64,000 nt of DNA from Tuctoria greenei (Eukaryota; Streptophyta; Magnoliopsida; Poales; Poaceae), in NCBI GenBank assembly GCA_036927565.1, contig JAYESD010000001.1, positions 36,555,146-36,619,145 of the forward strand, written 5' to 3'. The notes beneath the pieces were generated by a model. The model ran no database searches. It saw only the letters and a program-made list of their open reading frames with translations, and had not been told where the DNA came from. The position numbers and the translations under genes were made by a program. Of this stretch, positions 60,318-64,000 are shown piece by piece. How positions within the stretch are numbered: the stretch's first letter is position 1; the number at the start of each line of letters is the position of its first letter.

Positions 60318-60324
60318 TATAAAT
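60318..60324 (+). promoter_or_regulatory. TATA box of the right-end Gypsy LTR
   Basis: CCGGACCTATAAATTCCGCC is a clean TATA context in GC-rich sequence. Transcription would start near 60350, just before CAAACCCTAGCC, a typical grass leader start. Confidence 0.7.
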
Positions 60325-60369
60325 TCCGCCCTCCCCCTCTGTTTCCCCCTTCCCCGCGCCAAACCCTAG

Positions 60370-62654
60370 CCTCGCCGTCCCCAAGGTCTGTCCCGCACGT
60401 TCCCGGCTAGCCGGCGGTTGCAGCACCTCATCTACCCCTCTAACATCTTCACTTCGCCGCCAGGAAATCGCCGGACAAGGTTGGAAAGGGAGAACGTCGG
60501 GGAATCACCGGAGCCGACGAGCACCGACGCCAACCGCCGCTACTCCTCGACGCCGACCACCTTCCGACCGATTTCGTGCCCCGACACTCCCCTAGGTGAG
60601 TTCCCCTACCTCTCCTCTCTCGATTCATGCTTGTAGCGCGTAGTTTGGACGTCGGCATCGCCGTTTGGGCGATCTCCGGCGAGATCGCCGCCGCGGACTC
60701 CAGCGCCGCCGTGCCGTGCGTCGCCGGCGTCGCCTGAGGCGACGTGGCTCAATCCCTGCCGTCGGTTAACCCCCAACGGCTGAGATTAGAACCCCATACC
60801 GTTTCGGTATAATAAAATCCGGGCCGTTCATCCTGCATCCGACGGCCCACGTTTAAAGCACCATTTCCCGCCTCCGCATTTACACCCAGGCCCCTGGAGA
60901 CTTAGTTGCTACCCCCTGGACTCTTCTGCAATTCGGATCTAGCCCCTGGAAATTGCAGACTAGCCCCTGGATCCCTAAAAATGGTTTTTAATCATTTAAA
61001 TAAGCATTCTAACCCCTGTAATTTTGTAGATTCATGTAAATGGTCCCTGTGCAGTATAGGAAATTATTTATATAGCCCCTGGACTTTTATTTAATTGCTG
61101 AATAGAGTTTTTAATTGTATTTTAAGGTGTAGAAATTAGATAAAAATGATAAATAAGTGTAGGAATGCTATGAAAAATGTTTATAAATTATTTTATGCTG
61201 TGAATTAATTGTAGTGTTCAGATAAAATATATTTGGTCCCTGGATTAATTATTATAAATGATTTAAAATACATTTTTGCTATAGAAAATTCAATAAAATT
61301 GGTTTTAGGCTATAATAAAATCCCAAAATTCTATGAAAAATATAAAATGCATACTTTGACCATGATAAATGATAAATACCTCGTAGGGACGCATTAGTGT
61401 AGAATTTTGTGCCTATGTGTATGTGTGTATGCATTGTTTTGCGTGTCTTTACTTATTTAGCTTTATTGTATTCTTGCCATTGCTTGGGCATATATCTAGA
61501 GTCGTTCTACGACCCTAACCTCAACTTCCAAGACCAAGACTTCGTCAATTCCCAAGTCTCCAACGAAGGCAAGTGCCCTTGACCATCTTGTACCTATTTT
61601 AGGGATTTAGCTAGTTGCATGCTAATTAAATTGATGTCCTACTACATGTTTACATGCCCTGTTCCTTACCATTCCTTGTTACCTGAAGTGGGTTGGGAAG
61701 TAGATAGGCTTTATTGATGCTTAGCCATGCTTAGATGTTGGGATTGGGATACCATACAAATGTTCTATGCTAAACCTTATTGTTACTTTAATTTGGTGAT
61801 GAATATACATAATGATAGTGGATAGGAATCTGGTGGTTGGTTAGTTTTGGTATGGTGCATTTTGCACGAGACCCGGGATTGGGGTTTGTTGCCACCGGAT
61901 TCTAAGGACCGGTTTATGGAGGAAGCCAACAAGCTTTATAGTACCACCACGAGACTGAGATGGGGCAGCTTGGTCAATTAATTAGGTTTCTCCCGATGAA
62001 CTGCTAGTGGTTGGATGGTGCGGGGAATGAGGCGGGTGATCTGCTCTTGGAACCGCAAGGCTCAAGAGGGGGCTCTGGGGCGGAGGGTTACTCCGAGAAT
62101 CCTCAGTGGTGGAAACCTTAGAGGGCTAGCACTAGTCGGGAGTACCTTTGTAAAGACCATGTTGTGATCTCCTGGCCTCACACCAAAGGAAGTGTGTAAT
62201 GTGGTTAGCTACCACGGGCAATCAGGGAGGTTCACTTAGTCCACCTGGCAACAGGGGATGAAATCACTGCTTGTGGGGAAAGGGTACACTCTCTGCAGAG
62301 ATTTGGTAAAACTGTCATGACAGCCGTGCTCACGGACAAGAGCGGCTTGGGGCCAGTTCATAATTAGTATATGGTTGGGAAATGATGGTTCATTATGATT
62401 CAAGTACTTTCATTATCCTTAATCATGTGTTATTTATTTATTGAATTATGATATTGATAACTGAAAGCTAAGGATAGGTTCTAAGCATAGTGCTAAGCCA
62501 TATTTGGCCTTTCCTTGCTCTAGCCAAACATGTCATTCTCTTCCCGCACTTGCTGAGTACTCTATGTACTCAAGCGTTTAATTCTCCTTTAGAGTATGAA
62601 GAAGAAGAAGCTGCACCGGAGGACTTCTACGTCAACCCGGAGGACTTGGTCTAG
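60370..62654 (+). other. Possible three-exon spliced frame inside the LTR
   Basis: Exon 1 (60370-60595) is open and ends CCC CTA G before GTGAGT. Exon 2 (61500-61568) follows TATATCTAG and ends GAA G before GCAAGT, a GC-type donor. Exon 3 (62593-62654) follows TCTCCTTTAG and ends at TAG. All junctions are phase 1, so the frame stays open across about 118 codons. The product is acidic at the end (EEYEEEEAAPEDFYVNPEDL). There is no ATG in exon 1 or 2, so either a non-AUG start is used or the exons are a decayed or untranslated leader. The function is unknown. Confidence 0.5.
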
Positions 62655-62920
62655 GCTGGCGACCTCACGCGCAACGGCTGCCTGTGGAAATGAAGCCTGC
62701 TTACCTATCTTGCTTTCTGTAGTGTTGAACCGTGTAGTGTTGTAAATATTTGTGGAGTGTATTTGTAGACCTTCGGGTCGTTCTGTAAGACTATTTATGT
62801 ATTTCCGAACATGGCAATGTAATGGTATTTCACTTTCGTCAACGCATGTACGATTCAACTGATCCTGGCGTACATGTGGTTAGCGTCTGTTCATCTTTAT
62901 GATGACCGGGCGTGACAAAG

Positions 62921-62933
62921 TGGTATCAGAGCC
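62921..62933 (+). other. Primer binding site of the right-end Gypsy (tRNA-iMet type)
   Basis: TGGTATCAGAGCC lies three bases after the LTR end and is an exact match to the complement of the initiator-Met tRNA 3' end. Confidence 0.92.
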
Positions 62934-63132
62934 GTGTTGCCCGTAGGACGCAAGCCTAGTTAGAAATGGCCGAAAATTAAGGACTATACTATTTTCATAT
63001 GAAATAGTATTTCCAAAACTTTGTGCTCTCCATCTCAACCCTTGTGCTTCTTACCTTGCTTTGCTTATTGTTTTTATTCTAACTTGATTTATTAAATATT
63101 AATCTCACTCTCTTCTTTTCAAATGTTTGTAG
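62934..63132 (+). other. Leader with splice-acceptor-like end before the first ORF
   Basis: It is AT-rich and has only tiny frames (for example ATGGCCGAAAATTAA at about 62966). A branch-like CTAAC (about 63080) and a pyrimidine tract lead to TTTGTAG at 63126-63132, directly before the ATG. This is a plausible 3' splice site placing the ATG first in a spliced mRNA. Confidence 0.5.
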
Positions 63133-63900
63133 ATGGCGCGGACCAAGCAGACGGCCCGTAAGTCGACTGGAGGTCGTGTCCCTCAGCACGCCCTAGCCAG
63201 TCGCTCCGCACCTTACACACCCCGGAGGGAGACGACGCTGCTCTCCAACGGGAGTGCTGCTTCAAGGATGCGCGTCCGTCTTCGTTCTCTTCTTCGAGCT
63301 GCGGGGTACCGTGAGTACCGTGTCCGCTTAGTCTACCACACCACTAGGGTCTTTGCACCCTATACTGGTGAGCTGGAGTGGACTTCTCAGCTGGCCGTCT
63401 ACTACGACTCGGAGTTGCTGCACTCGCACTTCTCTCCGGCCTGGAGGAGCTCCCAGCGTGCAGCTGAGGAGGACGCCACGTGGGAGGCGACTACCTACTG
63501 GAGCCACGCCCACAGGTTCCTTCTTGGGTGCACGGAGCACGCGTACACCCCTCAGCGCCCTAGTGGCACAGCCGCCTTCACTGGACGTGACGTCGAGGGA
63601 CGCTTGACTCACCCCCAGTGCGAGAGGCTGGTGGACGACGTTGTGGAGTTGTCTTCGCGACTCCAGCGTTGTCAGCAGGAGCTGCAGGACAGCAGGGACC
63701 TGGTCGACCGCTACGAGCGACTTCGACGACGCTACACGAGGATCACTAGAGTTGATCCTAACTCTCAGCAGTACGCTTCAGACGTGGAGCCTTGGGACCC
63801 GAACTCTCCGGATCGCCGCATGAACTTCCCCGAGAACTCAAGAGAAGACTCAGAAGAAGAAGACCCGGAGATGGAGGTTGAGGAGGACTCCGACGAGTAG
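63133..63900 (+). CDS. Retrotransposon protein with a histone H3-tail-like N-terminus
   Basis: This intact 255-codon frame starts about 200 bases after the primer site, where a Gypsy gag or an extra pre-gag ORF would be. Residues 1-14 are MARTKQTARKSTGG, the initiator Met plus histone H3 residues 1-13, so the H3 K4 and K9 positions are present. H3 K14 is Arg here, P16, L20 and A21 can be aligned, and an SAP follows without the K27 segment. After residue 30 there is no histone fold. Residues about 40-150 are rich in Arg, Tyr and Trp and are not recognised. About 163-203 is a likely coiled coil (LVDDVVELSSRLQRCQQEL), and 234-255 is strongly acidic. Codons are GC-rich compared with the flanks. 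The start is chosen because it is the first ATG of the frame and gives the H3 match. The protein could be modified or read by host histone enzymes; this is inference. Confidence 0.85.
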   Translation: MARTKQTARKSTGGRVPQHALASRSAPYTPRRETTLLSNGSAASRMRVRLRSLLRAAGYREYRVRLVYHTTRVFAPYTGELEWTSQLAVYYDSELLHSHFSPAWRSSQRAAEEDATWEATTYWSHAHRFLLGCTEHAYTPQRPSGTAAFTGRDVEGRLTHPQCERLVDDVVELSSRLQRCQQELQDSRDLVDRYERLRRRYTRITRVDPNSQQYASDVEPWDPNSPDRRMNFPENSREDSEEEDPEMEVEEDSDE

Positions 63901-64000
63901 GAGTGGACTCGTTTCCCCGCTGGTCGACTCAGGACAGTTATCCTTAGTTTGTAAGAGCGTGTAGCTACGCCCTCCCTAGTCTTGAGTTGTATCTTTTATG
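63901..64000 (+). other. Sequence after the H3-like ORF, to the window end
   Basis: The ORF stops with TAG at 63898-63900. The following 100 bases have no clear frame start. The element's remaining genes should lie to the right. Confidence 0.5.

Larger units (their letters stand above)
59877..62917 (+). repeat. 5' LTR of the right-end Gypsy
   Basis: It runs from TGTAACACCC to GGGCGTGACA, 3041 bases. A GC-rich promoter/leader block (about 60040-60780) contains a TATA box at 60318. Downstream are AT-rich intron-like sequence with repeated CCCCTGGA words (60891-61245) and exon-like segments at 60370-60595, 61500-61568 and 62593-62654. The long frames at 59922-60426 are side effects of GC content. 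Confidence 0.87.
59877..64000 (+). mobile_element. Ty3/Gypsy element encoding a histone-H3-tail-like protein, 5' part
   Basis: This is the 5' LTR (59877-62917), primer site, leader and first ORF of a plus-strand element that continues past 64000. It is inserted in Copia 3. The LTR starts TGTAACACCC, a common start for grass Gypsy LTRs, and the primer site is tRNA-iMet type. Lineage is not decidable without pol; the LTR exon layout links it to the Gypsy at 1-14983. Confidence 0.85.

Noticed and set aside
59922..60426. Several Arg/Gly- or Pro-rich frames in both strands
   Set aside because: Overlapping frames in a GC-rich promoter block of an LTR; composition effect.
63133..63900. Histone H3 gene or pseudogene
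   Set aside because: Only the first ~14 residues match closely. After about residue 30 there is no histone fold, and the ORF sits just after an LTR and primer site.

Overview
This window looks like intergenic heterochromatin from a grass genome. I assign it to grasses from the lineages present and the way they are packed: Sirevirus Copia, Tat/RIRE2-like Gypsy, a chromovirus-type Gypsy with 3 kb LTRs, an Athila-like Gypsy with a tRNA-Asp primer site, a 15 kb non-autonomous element with 5 kb LTRs, an L1-type LINE and a CACTA end. I found no convincing host gene, tRNA, rRNA or CRISPR array. Almost all coding sequence is decayed transposon pol or gag.

Left half (1-26933): the window opens inside the RNase H of a plus-strand chromovirus-type Gypsy (1-105 and 10003-14983). 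A Sirevirus Copia interrupts it at 106-10002, with target duplication GTCTC. That Gypsy ends with a 3.2 kb LTR and sits in a minus-strand Athila-like element: leader 14984-16018 and LTR 16019-16798 plus 26208-26933. The Athila-like LTR is itself split by a second Sirevirus (16799-26202, duplication CAATC).

Middle (26934-49061): a minus-strand Tat/RIRE2-like Gypsy carries decayed gag, protease, RT, two RNase H domains and integrase. It is cut by the Athila-like element inside integrase and by a LARD-like element (28840-43763, duplication ATTAC) inside RNase H. The LARD has two ~5.07 kb LTRs, a 4.8 kb internal region with no gag or pol, and a primer site and purine tract on the minus strand. 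The Tat-like 5' LTR holds five 55-bp repeats with G-box-like cores upstream of its TATA box. To its right is a Copia-type gag fragment.

Right end (49062-64000): a decayed LINE, a CACTA terminus, the 3' part of a third Sirevirus (minus strand), and then, inserted in that Sirevirus, the 5' LTR and first ORF of a younger-looking plus-strand Gypsy. This ORF (63133-63900, 255 codons, intact) is the most interesting object here. Its first 14 residues, MARTKQTARKSTGG, are the initiator Met plus residues 1-13 of histone H3, followed by non-histone sequence, a predicted coiled coil and an acidic tail.

The LTR upstream of that ORF contains splice-site-like exons. They can form an in-frame, ATG-free spliced frame, and exon 1 could alternatively act as an ATG-free leader spliced directly onto the ATG of the H3-like ORF. 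The same phase-1 exon pattern, including a GC-AG type donor, appears in the LTR of the other Gypsy at 13529-14714.

All boundaries, duplications and alignments were read by eye; none was computed.
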